A stretch of 64,000 bases of DNA from Rhodobacter capsulatus (GTDB lineage Bacteria > Pseudomonadota > Alphaproteobacteria > Rhodobacterales > Rhodobacteraceae). The notes beneath the pieces are model-generated. The model searched no databases. It saw only the letters and a program-made list of their open reading frames with translations, and was not told the DNA's origin. Made by a program: the position numbers and the translations under genes. This document shows positions 11,056-19,905 of this stretch, piece after piece. Each line of letters opens with the position of its first letter. Positions within the stretch are counted from its first letter, which is position 1. The DNA lies in NCBI RefSeq assembly GCF_003254295.1, contig NZ_QKZO01000002.1, positions 78,593-142,592 of the forward strand, given 5' to 3'.

Positions 11056-11471
11056 CGGCAAATCCGTGAATATAATGTCGCGGTCTGGCCAAAAAGTGTT
11101 CCGAAAGTTGCGCAAAGCGGCAAGTCGGGCGACATTTCCGGAAAATTGCCCCCGGGTCTGGCCTGGGTCTGGCCCGGGTCTGGCGGCGCAAGGGCGTATT
11201 TGGACCAAGAAGAAACCCCGTGCCGAGTCGGTTCAGGTGCCGTTTCGCGTGCCGGTTGCAAAGGCCGGGGGCGGCGCCTTTTCGCTTTTCTTCATTTGGT
11301 CAAATCTCTATCCTTTGCTCCATTCGGACCATCGCCTCGCCGAACTTCCGCGGGATTGGTAAGATAATCGGACCGGAAGGGGCCGTTTTTCTTGATTTCC
11401 GCCCCGCAACCCGGCAAGGAAGGCCGCAGCCCCTTCGAGGGCCAAGGGAAATACGGGAAGGGGAGGAGACG
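11056..11471. other. Intergenic region between ilvB promoter and TRAP genes
   Basis: No gene is supported here. It holds three direct copies of GGGTCTGG at 11154, 11165 and 11176 (exact 11-bp period, one helical turn) and an imperfect palindrome ATTTG-GT-CAAAT at 11294-11305. A GATAAT hexamer at 11363-11368 lacks a good -35 partner. The sites could belong to a regulator of the TRAP genes; that is inference. Confidence 0.5.
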
Positions 11472-12044
11472 ATGGGCGCTTTGCTTGCCCTCGCACGGGT
11501 CATAGACCGCATCAACGAATTCATCGGCAAATCGGTGTCCTGGCTCATTCTGGTGGCGGTTCTGGTCTCGGCGACCAATGCCGCCATCCGCAAGATCTTC
11601 GACATCTCGTCGAACGCCTGGCTCGAGGCGCAATGGTATCTGTTCGGCGCCGCCTTCCTGCTGGCCGCGGCCTATACGCTGAAACAGAACGAACATATCC
11701 GCATCGACATCGTCTATGGCGCCTTCTCGCGGCGGGTGCAGCACTGGATCGACCTTTTCGGCCATGTCTTCTTCCTGATGCCCTTCCTTGTGCTGATGCT
11801 GTGGCTGATGTTTCCCTGGCTGATGATGTCCATGCGCTCGGGCGAGGTCTCGACCAACTCGGGCGGGCTGATCATCTGGCCGGCGAAATCGCTGTTGCTG
11901 ATCGGCTTCTCGCTGCTCTTCGCGCAGGGGATTTCCGAAATCATCAAGAAGATCGCCGTGATGATGGGGCTGATCCCGGATCCGCACACCTTTGCCGGCC
12001 ACCATGGCACGGCCGAAGCCTTCGTTGAAAAGGACGGCATGTGA
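11472..12044 (+). CDS. TRAP transporter small permease (DctQ family)
   Basis: A 190-residue DctQ-type small membrane subunit of a tripartite ATP-independent periplasmic transporter, with four hydrophobic helices (about residues 20-45, 55-72, 90-118 and 133-158) and the typical QNEHIRIDIVY block after helix 2. The ATG at 11472 follows GGGAGGAGACG. The stop overlaps the dctM start (TGATG). The C-terminal tail is cytoplasmic and His/Glu-rich. No DctP substrate-binding protein gene is next to the pair, so the substrate cannot be told; related large DctM subfamilies carry organic acids. Confidence 0.88.
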   Translation: MGALLALARVIDRINEFIGKSVSWLILVAVLVSATNAAIRKIFDISSNAWLEAQWYLFGAAFLLAAAYTLKQNEHIRIDIVYGAFSRRVQHWIDLFGHVFFLMPFLVLMLWLMFPWLMMSMRSGEVSTNSGGLIIWPAKSLLLIGFSLLFAQGISEIIKKIAVMMGLIPDPHTFAGHHGTAEAFVEKDGM

Positions 12045-13861
12045 TGCTGATGGAACTCATCGCGCAGAACATGGCGCCGATCATGTTCGTCTCGCTGATC
12101 GTCTTTCTGCTGCTGGGCTATCCGGTGGCGTTCTCGCTGGCGGCGAACGGGCTTGTCTTCTTCATCATCGGGGTCGAGCTGGCGCCGCTCTCGGGCGGCT
12201 CGATCAACCTGGACTGGCCGCTGCTCAATGCGATGCCGGAACGGTTCTGGGGGGTCTTGTCGAACGAGACATTGCTGGCCATTCCCTTCTTCACCTTCAT
12301 GGGGATCTTGCTTGAAAAATCCGGCATGGCCGAGGATCTGCTCGACACGATCGGCCAGCTCTTCGGGCCGATCCGCGGCGGGCTGGCCTATGCGGTGATC
12401 CTGGTCGGCGCGCTTCTGGCGGCCACCACCGGCGTCGTCGCCGCCTCGGTGATCGCGATGGGGCTGATCTCTTTGCCGATCATGCTGCGCTACGGCTATG
12501 ACCGGCGCATCGCGAGCGGTGTCATCGCCGCCTCGGGCACCTTGGCGCAGATCATTCCGCCGTCGCTCGTGCTGATCGTTCTGGCCGACCAATTGGGCCG
12601 GTCGGTGGGCGACATGTACAAGGGCGCGCTGATCCCCGGCATGGTGCTGACCGGGCTTTACATGGCCTATGTGCTGGTGATGTCGATCCTCCGGCCGAAT
12701 TCTATGCCCGCGCTGCCGAAAGAGGCGCGCACGCTGGGGCAGGGGGTGATGTCGTTCTTCGTCGCCCTAGGGCTTGGCATCGCCGTTTTCATCGCGGCGA
12801 AATACTGGCTGGCGGGCACCGGCGCGGCGAAGAATGCAGGCATTCTCGCGGCCTCGATCGCGGTGATCTTCGTCTATGTCATGGCGCTGATCGACAAGGC
12901 GACGGGCCTGAACCGGATGAGCCATCTGGCGCAGCAGGTGATCATCGTGCTGATCCCGCCGCTGGCGCTGATTTTCCTGGTGCTGGGCACGATCTTCCTT
13001 GGCATCGCCACGCCCACCGAGGGCGGCGCGATGGGCGCGGTCGGCGCGCTGATCCTTTCGGCGGTGAAGAAGCGGCTGTCGATGGGGGTCGTGCGCGAGG
13101 CGCTGGCCGCCACGACGCGGCTTTCGGCCTTCGTGATGTTCATCCTTTTGGGCGCGCGGGTGTTCTCGCTCACCTTCTACGACGTGAACGGCCATATCTG
13201 GGTCGAGCATCTGCTGGTGTCGCTGCCGGGCGGCGAGACCGGGTTCCTGATCTTCGTCTCGCTGCTGGTGTTCTTCCTCGCCTTCTTCCTCGATTTCTTC
13301 GAGCTGGCCTTCATCATCGTGCCGCTGCTGGTGGCGCCCGCCGAGGCGCTTGGCATCGACCTGATCTGGTTCGGGGTGATCCTGGGGGTGAACATGCAGA
13401 CCTCGTTCATGCATCCGCCCTTCGGCTTTGCGCTGTTCTTCCTGCGCTCGGTGGCGCCGAAGGTGCCCTTCCTCGACAAGGTGACGGGCAAGCTGACCGA
13501 TCCAGTGAAGACCTCGCAGATCTATTGGGGGGCGGTGCCGTTTGTCTGCATCCAGATCGTGATGATCGCGGTGGTGATCGCCTTCCCGCAGCTGGTGATG
13601 CACTACAAGGGCAAGCCGGTCGATGTCTCGCATGTGACGGTCACCGTGCCGGGCGGCATCGGTGGTGGTCTGGGCGGCGGCTTGGGCCTGCCCCCGATCG
13701 GGGCGCAGCCGGGGGCGGTTCCCGCGCCGGGCGGTCTGGGCGGTCTGCCGCCGGGTCTTGGCGCGCCTTCGGGGCAGCCGGTCACGCCGCCTGCCGGGGG
13801 CGCAAGCCTTGGCATCCCGGCGCCGCTTGGCCTTGGCGGGGCGCCGATCACCGGCAACTGA
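12044..13861 (+). CDS. TRAP transporter large permease (DctM family) with Gly/Pro-rich C-terminal tail
   Basis: A large DctM subunit, about 605 residues, forming the ion-coupled transport channel with DctQ. The family normally has about 430 residues; this one belongs to the larger subtype with an extra membrane region between the two halves (about residues 220-300). Motifs of the family include IPFFTFMGILLEKSGM, AATTGVVAASVIAMG and GIATPTEGGAMGAVGA. After the last helix (about residue 520) comes a roughly 75-residue tail of Gly/Pro/Ala/Leu repeats (GLGGGLGLPP, GGLGGLPPGLG) with no family counterpart that I know. The start could be GTG 12041, ATG 12044 or ATG 12050. A terminator follows 21 bp after the stop. 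Confidence 0.9.
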   Translation: MLMELIAQNMAPIMFVSLIVFLLLGYPVAFSLAANGLVFFIIGVELAPLSGGSINLDWPLLNAMPERFWGVLSNETLLAIPFFTFMGILLEKSGMAEDLLDTIGQLFGPIRGGLAYAVILVGALLAATTGVVAASVIAMGLISLPIMLRYGYDRRIASGVIAASGTLAQIIPPSLVLIVLADQLGRSVGDMYKGALIPGMVLTGLYMAYVLVMSILRPNSMPALPKEARTLGQGVMSFFVALGLGIAVFIAAKYWLAGTGAAKNAGILAASIAVIFVYVMALIDKATGLNRMSHLAQQVIIVLIPPLALIFLVLGTIFLGIATPTEGGAMGAVGALILSAVKKRLSMGVVREALAATTRLSAFVMFILLGARVFSLTFYDVNGHIWVEHLLVSLPGGETGFLIFVSLLVFFLAFFLDFFELAFIIVPLLVAPAEALGIDLIWFGVILGVNMQTSFMHPPFGFALFFLRSVAPKVPFLDKVTGKLTDPVKTSQIYWGAVPFVCIQIVMIAVVIAFPQLVMHYKGKPVDVSHVTVTVPGGIGGGLGGGLGLPPIGAQPGAVPAPGGLGGLPPGLGAPSGQPVTPPAGGASLGIPAPLGLGGAPITGN

Positions 13862-13881
13862 GGCGGATGGAAAGAAAAAAG

Positions 13882-13908
13882 ACGGCGGTCCCCCGGGGCC
13901 GCCGTTTT
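13882..13908 (+). terminator. Rho-independent terminator after dctM
   Basis: ACGGCGG ... CCGCCGT with a CCCCGGGG inner palindrome, followed by TTT. It is placed 21 bp after the TRAP permease stop and in its orientation. Confidence 0.82.
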
Positions 13909-14291
13909 CGTTTGGCCGAGGCCATCGCCGAGGCCTTGTGCGACATCGGCTCCGTGACGGCCGGGGGCCCAAAGGCCCTCGGCCAGCGCCCGCCCCGCCC
14001 CCGGCGGGCGCTTCTCGCCCACCGGGACGGGCGCTGGCCTCTGTTGTGCATGCCGAAAGGGTCGTGTCGCGCCGTGGCGCTTGCGGGCGGGGAAACGCGA
14101 TGCGTTTCCTTTTCCGCCCGACCCCGCCGCGCTGCGGCAAATGCCGTAACGTCAATTCTGCGCTGCGGCCTTTCGCCCGTGCGACCGCTTGACACGAGGC
14201 CCCGGCAAAGTCGCAATGCACGCGAGGAGTGAAAGACCCGCGCGCGGCCCGGAGGGAGACCGCCGCAGGGTCCGTATCGAGGGAGGAACCG
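13909..14291 (+). other. Intergenic region with candidate promoter for the acyl-CoA ligase
   Basis: No gene is supported. A perfect -35 hexamer TTGACA lies at 14189-14194; 17 bp further is CGCAAT (14212-14217), a weak -10. The rest is very GC-rich without clear structure. GGGAGGAACCG directly precedes the next ATG. Confidence 0.45.
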
Positions 14292-15935
14292 ATGCAGAAT
14301 TCGATGATGCACCTGCCGCTGGTGATCGGCTCGCTGGCCGATCATGTCGAGCGGTTTCACACCGCGACCGAGGTGGTCTCGGTCGAGACCACGGGCGAGG
14401 TGACCCACACCAGCTGGGGCGCGGTGATCGGCAATGCCCGCCGTCTGGCCTCGGCGCTGGAGATGCATGGGGTGATGCAGGGGGACCGCTGCGGCACCAT
14501 CGCCTGGAACACGCGCCGCCATCTGGAGATCTATTTCGGCGTCTCGGGCGGCGGCATGGTCTGCCACACGCTGAACCCGCGCCTTGCGGCCGAGCAGCTG
14601 GTCTATATCGTCAATGACGCCCGCGACCGGGTGCTGTTCATCGACCGCGGTTTCGTGCCGACCATCGCCGGGCTGATCGAGCAGATGCCCACCGTGAAGA
14701 TGGTGGTGATGATGGGCGCGCGCGACGAGGCGCTCGCTGCGCAGCTCGATGGCATGCTGTTTTACGACGAGCTGATCGCGCAGGGCGATACCGCCTTCCA
14801 ATGGCCGCAGATCGCGGAAACCGAGCCCTCGTCGCTGTGCTACACCTCGGGCACGACCGGCCACCCCAAGGGCGTGCTTTACACCCACCGCTCGACGCTT
14901 CTGCACACGCTGGCGGGCAATTCGCCCGATTGTCTGGCGCTGTCGGCGCGCGACACGGTGATGCCCGCGGTGCCGATGTTCCATGTCAACGCCTGGGGCG
15001 TGCCCTATATCGCCGCCTCGGTGGGGGCGAAGCTGGTGCTGCCCGGCCCGAAACTGGATGGCGAGAGCCTGGCGCGGCTGATCGCGGCCGAGAAGGTCAG
15101 CCTTGCGCTTGGCGTGCCGACGGTCTGGCTGGGTCTGCTGCAGGGGCTGGAGGCCACCGGGGCGGATGTGTCCTGCCTCAAGCGCGCGATGGTGGGGGGC
15201 ACCGCCCTGCCGCCCTCGATGATCGCGGAATTCCGCGACCGGTACGGCGTCGATCTGGTGCATCTGTGGGGGATGACGGAAACCAGCCCCTTGGGCACGG
15301 TGAACCAGCTTTTGCAAAAACACCTCGACCTGCCGCCCGAGGACCAGGCCGAACGCCGTCTGGCGCAGGGGCGTCCGCCCTATGGCGTGCAGCTGCGGCT
15401 GGTCGACAGCGCCGGTCACGTCTTGCCGCATGATGGCGTGACGCAGGGGGAATTGCAGGTTCGCGGCCACTGGATCGTCGACACCTATTACAACAAGGAC
15501 CGCTCGGCGCTGACCTTTGACGGCTGGTTCGACACCGGCGACATCGCCACGATCGACGCCGATGGCTACATGGTGATCCGGGACCGCTCGAAGGACATCA
15601 TCAAGTCGGGCGGCGAATGGATTTCCACGGTCGAGCTGGAAAACATCGCGATTGCCCATCCGGCGGTGGCCAATGCGGCCGCCATCGCGGCGCGGCATCC
15701 GAAATGGGATGAACGCCCGGTGGTGATCGTGCAGCGCCATCTGCGCATGGAGGTGACGGAAGACGAGATCCTCGCCTGCTACAGGGGCAAGGTGCCGAAC
15801 TGGCAGATCCCGGACCGGGTGCTCTTCATCGACAACCTGCCTTTGGGCGCCACCGGCAAGGTGGTCAAGGCGCGGCTGCGCGAGCTTTACGGCGAGGTGC
15901 TGATGCCCGAGCTGGCGGAAGCCGAGCCGGTCTGA
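14292..15935 (+). CDS. Acyl-CoA ligase of the DmdB / medium-chain fatty acid type
   Basis: A 547-residue AMP-forming acyl-CoA synthetase. Adenylation motifs are CYTSGTTGHPKGVLYTHRS (P-loop), LWGMTETSPLG, the hinge FDTGDIATIDADGYMVIRDRSKD, and the catalytic Lys in ATGKVVKARL near the C-terminus. The N-terminus (LPLVIGSLADHVERFH, then TSWGAV, then GTIAWNTRRHLEIYFGVSG) closely resembles DmdB, the 3-methylmercaptopropionyl-CoA ligase of marine Rhodobacterales, and related medium-chain ligases. No other dimethylsulfoniopropionate gene is near, so a general medium- or branched-chain ligase role is as likely. Start chosen at ATG 14292 behind GGGAGGAACC. Confidence 0.88.
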   Translation: MQNSMMHLPLVIGSLADHVERFHTATEVVSVETTGEVTHTSWGAVIGNARRLASALEMHGVMQGDRCGTIAWNTRRHLEIYFGVSGGGMVCHTLNPRLAAEQLVYIVNDARDRVLFIDRGFVPTIAGLIEQMPTVKMVVMMGARDEALAAQLDGMLFYDELIAQGDTAFQWPQIAETEPSSLCYTSGTTGHPKGVLYTHRSTLLHTLAGNSPDCLALSARDTVMPAVPMFHVNAWGVPYIAASVGAKLVLPGPKLDGESLARLIAAEKVSLALGVPTVWLGLLQGLEATGADVSCLKRAMVGGTALPPSMIAEFRDRYGVDLVHLWGMTETSPLGTVNQLLQKHLDLPPEDQAERRLAQGRPPYGVQLRLVDSAGHVLPHDGVTQGELQVRGHWIVDTYYNKDRSALTFDGWFDTGDIATIDADGYMVIRDRSKDIIKSGGEWISTVELENIAIAHPAVANAAAIAARHPKWDERPVVIVQRHLRMEVTEDEILACYRGKVPNWQIPDRVLFIDNLPLGATGKVVKARLRELYGEVLMPELAEAEPV

Positions 15936-16024
15936 GCGAAGCGGGCGGGTCTGCGCACCCGCCCCCCTTGCCCGGGACGCGCGGGGATTGTATGACCCGG
16001 CCAACCCCGCGAAAGGACAGTGCC

Positions 16025-17152
16025 ATGCGCGCCGAAATGCTCAACATCGTGGAAGCCGTCCGCAAGACGCTCAAGCTGCTTGCGCAGCGCATGGACCTTG
16101 AGACCGCGCCGCACCGGCTGGAAGAATTCAACGCCATGATCGAGCATGGCGATCTGTGGTCCGATCCGGCCCGCGCGCAAAAGCTGATGCGCGAGCGGCA
16201 GATGCTGATGGACAAGCTCGAAACCTATCGCCGCATCGACCGCGATCTGACCGACAACATCGAGCTGATCGAGCTGGGCGAGATCGAGGAAGACCCGGAA
16301 ATCGTCGAAGAGGCGGAGAAATCCCTGCGCGCGCTGAAGGAACTGGCCGCGGCGAAGGAGCTCGAGGCGCTGCTCGATGGCGAGGCCGACGGCAACGACA
16401 CCTTCCTTGAGATCAACGCCGGGGCGGGCGGCACGGAAAGCTGCGACTGGGCCTCGATGCTGGCGCGGATGTATACCCGCTGGGCCGAGAAAAAGGGCTA
16501 CACGGTCGAGCTGCAATCGGAAACCGCGGGCGACGAGGCGGGGATCCGCTCGGTCGCCTACAAGATTTCCGGGCAGAACGCCTATGGCTGGCTGAAATCG
16601 GAATCGGGCGTGCACCGGCTGGTGCGGATCTCGCCCTATGACTCGGCGGCGCGGCGGCATACCTCGTTCAGCTCGGTCTGGGTCTATCCGGTCGTTGACG
16701 ACAATATCGAGATCGATATTCCGGCCAATGACATCCGCATCGACACCTATCGGTCGTCGGGGGCGGGCGGGCAGCACGTCAACACCACCGACTCGGCGGT
16801 GCGGATCACCCACTTGCCGACGAATATCGTGGTGACCAGCTCGATGAAATCGCAGCACCAGAACCGCGAAGCCGCGATGAACGCGCTGCGGGCGCGGCTT
16901 TATCAGCTCGAACTCGACAAGCGCAACGCCGCGATCAACGCCCAGCACGAGGCCAAGGGCGAGGCGGGCTGGGGCAACCAGATCCGCTCTTACGTGCTGC
17001 AGCCCTACCAGATGGTCAAGGATCTGCGCACCGGCCACGAGACCTCGGACACCCAGGGCGTGCTTGACGGCGATCTGGATGCCTTCATGGCGGCGACGCT
17101 GGCGATGGATGTGGCGGGCAAGTCGCGCGCCGACGCGAATTCGGACGATTGA
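16025..17152 (+). CDS. prfB: Peptide chain release factor 2
   Basis: RF2, 375 residues, ends translation at UGA and UAA. The catalytic GGQ is at residues 248-250 (SSGAGGQHVNTTDSAVR). The anticodon-like tripeptide is SPY at 203-205, where E. coli RF2 has SPF. The gene is read through without the in-frame UGA and +1 frameshift that autoregulates E. coli prfB. ATG 16025 gives the expected N-terminus MRAEMLNIVEAV. It is followed after 4 bp by a P-loop kinase-like gene. Confidence 0.95.
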   Translation: MRAEMLNIVEAVRKTLKLLAQRMDLETAPHRLEEFNAMIEHGDLWSDPARAQKLMRERQMLMDKLETYRRIDRDLTDNIELIELGEIEEDPEIVEEAEKSLRALKELAAAKELEALLDGEADGNDTFLEINAGAGGTESCDWASMLARMYTRWAEKKGYTVELQSETAGDEAGIRSVAYKISGQNAYGWLKSESGVHRLVRISPYDSAARRHTSFSSVWVYPVVDDNIEIDIPANDIRIDTYRSSGAGGQHVNTTDSAVRITHLPTNIVVTSSMKSQHQNREAAMNALRARLYQLELDKRNAAINAQHEAKGEAGWGNQIRSYVLQPYQMVKDLRTGHETSDTQGVLDGDLDAFMAATLAMDVAGKSRADANSDD

Positions 17153-17156
17153 GCCG

Positions 17157-17711
17157 GTGGCGGCGCGGGTCTATATCACCGGCGCCGCCGGGTCCGGCAC
17201 CTCTACCCTTGGCCGCGCGCTGGCGGCCGAACTCGATCTGCCCTTTCTGGACACCGACGATTTCTACTGGGCGCCGACCGCGCAGCCCTTCACGCAAAAG
17301 CGCCCGGTGGCCGAGCGGCTGGCGCTGATCTCGGCGGCGCAGCTGGGGCAGGGAGGTGATGGCGGCTGGGTGCTGGCGGGCTCTTGCGACGGCTGGGGCG
17401 ACACGGCGATTGCCGGGGCCGGGCTGATCGTCTTTCTCACCGCCCCCGCGCCGGTGCGGCTGGCCCGGATCCGCCGCCGCGAGAGCGAGAAATTCGGCGA
17501 CCGCATCCGTCCGGGCGGCGACATGGATCATGCCCATGCGCAATTCCTGAAATGGGCGGCCAGCTATGACGACCCCTATTTCTCGGGCCGCTCGCTGACG
17601 CGGCACCGCAACTGGCTCTCGGGCCGCCCCGAGCCGGTGCTGGAGCTGTCGGGTTCGATGCCGCTTGCGGATCTGCTGGCCAAGACCCTTGCCCGTCTCG
17701 AGGCGCTCTGA
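17157..17711 (+). CDS. P-loop nucleoside/adenylate kinase-like protein
   Basis: A 184-residue protein with a Walker A motif GAAGSGTST at residues 9-17 and the general shape of small adenylate/shikimate-kinase-like P-loop proteins: LDTDDFYW (substrate Asp pair), LAGSCDGWGD, then IVFLTAPAPVRLARIRRRE (arginine-rich lid-like helix) and FLKWAASYDD. The true substrate is unknown. The GTG start at 17157 lies 4 bp after the prfB stop and places VYITGAAGSG at the N-terminus. Translation is probably coupled to prfB. Confidence 0.75.
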   Translation: MAARVYITGAAGSGTSTLGRALAAELDLPFLDTDDFYWAPTAQPFTQKRPVAERLALISAAQLGQGGDGGWVLAGSCDGWGDTAIAGAGLIVFLTAPAPVRLARIRRRESEKFGDRIRPGGDMDHAHAQFLKWAASYDDPYFSGRSLTRHRNWLSGRPEPVLELSGSMPLADLLAKTLARLEAL

Positions 17712-17720
17712 TCGCGTCGC

Positions 17721-17820
17721 TTCATCTTGCCACAAATATCCCGGGGTGAGACGGGATCGAAAAGCCTTCCGGTGGAAGGCTTTCCCGTCGAACGGGCTGC
17801 CCGTGGCAGCCCTGCGGGCA
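17721..17820. repeat. Dispersed repeat copy 2 plus two perfect hairpins
   Basis: The region starts with CATCTTGCCA-CAAATA-TCCCGGGG (17723-17745), a single copy of the dispersed element. Next come AAAGCCTTCC-GGT-GGAAGGCTTT (17761-17783, 10-bp perfect stem) and GGGCTGCC-CGT-GGCAGCCC (17794-17812, 8-bp perfect stem). It separates the plus-strand P-loop gene from the minus-strand bactofilin gene, so it probably serves as a convergent terminator. Confidence 0.75.
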
Positions 17821-17856
17821 GAGCCCCGGCCTTGTTCTGTCAATCGTCGCAACGCC

Positions 17857-17883
17857 AAAAGAAAAGGGCGGCCGAAGCCGCCC
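17857..17883 (-). terminator. Rho-independent terminator after the bactofilin gene
   Basis: Minus strand: GGGCGGC, loop TTCG, GCCGCCC, then TTTTC and TTTT. A perfect 7-bp stem with a UUCG tetraloop, 21 bp after the bactofilin stop. Confidence 0.9.
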
Positions 17884-17904
17884 CCTCACATCCTGTCCGG
17901 CCGC

Positions 17905-18411
17905 TTACTTGCCGGCAAAGGGCATGTCCGGCGTCGGCGCCATCAGCTTGGGCGCATTCGCGCCTTGCAGCGGATCGTCCTGCCGCTGCACCGAGCCCTC
18001 GAAATGCGCGCCCGATTCAATCGCGATCGTCTTGTGGATGATGTCGCCTTCGACCCGCGCGGTCGAGGTCAGGCGCACCTTCAGCCCGCGCACCCGGCCG
18101 ACGACGCGGCCATGCACGACGACATCATCGGCGACGATCTCGCCCTTGATCGTGGCGCTTTCGCCCACCGTCAGCAGATGCGCGCGGATGTCGCCCTCGA
18201 CGATCCCTTCGACCTGAACGTCGCCCGTGGTCTTGATGTTGCCCGTCACCGTCAGATCCGCCGAGAGCACCGAGGCCGCTGCCTTGGGCCGCGTCGTGGC
18301 GGGGACGAATTCGCCCAAGGAGCGCGGCGGCACCGCGCTTGCCTCGGGTTTCTTCTCGGGTTCGGAGGCCGTTTTCGGGCCGGGTTCGTGGATCTTGCTT
18401 TTAGAAAACAT
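17905..18411 (-). CDS. Bactofilin
   Basis: A 168-residue bactofilin (polymer-forming cytoskeletal protein). The central beta-helix covers about residues 48-145 with the repeating pattern LTVTGNIKTTGDVQVEGIVEGDI and GEIVADDVVVHGRVVGRV; the N- and C-terminal tails are Pro/Ala-rich and look disordered. Bactofilins self-assemble on the inner face of the cytoplasmic membrane and place cell-wall enzymes. The gene overlaps the end of an M23 endopeptidase gene by 11 bp, a pairing seen in many bacteria, where the two act together on cell shape. ATG at 18411. Confidence 0.92.
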   Translation of the reverse strand: MFSKSKIHEPGPKTASEPEKKPEASAVPPRSLGEFVPATTRPKAAASVLSADLTVTGNIKTTGDVQVEGIVEGDIRAHLLTVGESATIKGEIVADDVVVHGRVVGRVRGLKVRLTSTARVEGDIIHKTIAIESGAHFEGSVQRQDDPLQGANAPKLMAPTPDMPFAGK

Positions 18412-19711
18412 CCTGAGCCGCCTTGATGAAGGTCATCGGGTTGATGGGGGCGCCACCGACCCGGATTTCATAGTGCAGATGCGGTCCCGTGGACCGTCCG
18501 GTATTGCCTGTATCACCAATTATCTCCCCGCGCGACACCTTTTGCCCGACCTTCACGCGGATTTTGGACAGATGGCCATAGACCGTCGAGACGCCGAATT
18601 TGTGCCGCAGCTTGATCACCTGACCATAGCCGTTTTCCCAGCCCGCATCGGTCACGACGCCATCGGCGGGGGCATGCACATCCATCCCCACCGGCCCGGC
18701 AAGGTCGATGCCCGCATGCAGCCGACCCCAGCGCCAGCCGAAGGGCGAGGTGAAACGGTAGCCGCCCTTGATCGGGATGGCGAAGGGCAGCTGATCGACG
18801 GCGATGCGATACATGTTCATCTCGTCGAGCTGTTTCAGGATGCCCTTGGCGCGGCCAAGATCGGCGCTGTCGTCGACGACGCCCTTGGTCGAGATCGCCG
18901 CCGACAGAAGCGGCCCGCCGGTGCCGGAATAGCCGCGCCGGATCTCGCGCAGGATCGCATCCGGGTCCATGCCCGACTTGCGGAACATCCGGTCGAGCGG
19001 CTCCATCGAGATCGTCACCGCGCCTTCCAGCGTGTCGAAGATCTCGGCGTTGCGTTCCTCGATCAGGCGGCGGTCCTGCAGCGCCTGATCCGCCTCGGCG
19101 CGGGCATTTTCGGCATCGCGCGCGGCGCGGTCGCGCTGATGCGCGGTCTGATCCAGCGCCGAGGCGAGCAGATCGACGGTGCCGTCCATCTCGCCCACGC
19201 GCTGGCGCAGCGCCGCCGCCGAGCCGCTGCCGCGGCTTTTGTCCAGCTCTGCCCGCGCGCTGTCGCGTTCGGTCATCGTGCGCTTCAGCGTCGCCTGAAT
19301 CACGTTGATCCCGGTTTCCAGCTCGCGGCGGCGTTCCTCGGATTGCAGCAGCTGCGACTGCATCCGCGACACCTGATCCAGCGCCAGCTGAAAGCGTTTT
19401 TGCGCCGCCAGCGCCTCGGCCGCGCGGGCATCGCGTTCCTGCGAGAGACTGTCCAGACGCGCCTCGAACTGCGCCCGAGCGATCGCCGATTGCTCGCGCG
19501 CGCCGCCCGAGGAAATCTGGTCGATGAACAGAAGCGAGGTGGCGATGACCGACCACAGGAACAGCACCGAAACTGCCGCCAGCGTCATCGCCTGGGTCAG
19601 CGGGCGCATCCGCACGAAGCGCGTGGCGTCTTCAGATTTCAGGAACAGCCGTTGTTCCGGCAGCCATCGGTCGAGCACCGCATTGGTGCGGTCGAGTATC
19701 CGTCTGGGCAA
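18401..19711 (-). CDS. Membrane-anchored M23 (LytM) endopeptidase with coiled coil
   Basis: A 436-residue peptidoglycan endopeptidase. A short cytoplasmic N-terminus is followed by a membrane helix at about residues 41-63, a long Arg/Gln/Glu-rich coiled coil (about 80-250), a linker and a C-terminal LytM domain. Zinc ligands are intact: His332 and Asp336 in HAGID, and the HLHYE motif at 411-415; so it should be active rather than a LytM activator. The start is TTG 19711 behind CAGGAAAACCGC. It is first in an operon with bactofilin. The N-terminal part resembles DUF5930 proteins of Rhodobacterales. Confidence 0.9.
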   Translation of the reverse strand: MPRRILDRTNAVLDRWLPEQRLFLKSEDATRFVRMRPLTQAMTLAAVSVLFLWSVIATSLLFIDQISSGGAREQSAIARAQFEARLDSLSQERDARAAEALAAQKRFQLALDQVSRMQSQLLQSEERRRELETGINVIQATLKRTMTERDSARAELDKSRGSGSAAALRQRVGEMDGTVDLLASALDQTAHQRDRAARDAENARAEADQALQDRRLIEERNAEIFDTLEGAVTISMEPLDRMFRKSGMDPDAILREIRRGYSGTGGPLLSAAISTKGVVDDSADLGRAKGILKQLDEMNMYRIAVDQLPFAIPIKGGYRFTSPFGWRWGRLHAGIDLAGPVGMDVHAPADGVVTDAGWENGYGQVIKLRHKFGVSTVYGHLSKIRVKVGQKVSRGEIIGDTGNTGRSTGPHLHYEIRVGGAPINPMTFIKAAQDVF

Positions 19712-19905
19712 AGCGGTTTTCCTGTCTTGCGGGCAGGGCCCGGTCTTTACGCCCCGGGGGGGGCCGGGTCCTTGCCGGACTTAGCAAGCGTCCTGCCCGC
19801 GGCGCAACCGCTTTCCCCCCCGGCGGGCCGGAGCCCGGCGCCGGAGGGCGGTTTTGGGCGAAAATCTGCCGAAACTCGCCCATCGGGTCAGTTGCGGGGG
19901 CGGGC

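Noticed and set aside
16025..16110. A programmed frameshift in prfB
   Set aside because: The frame is continuous through the region where E. coli prfB has its in-frame UGA.
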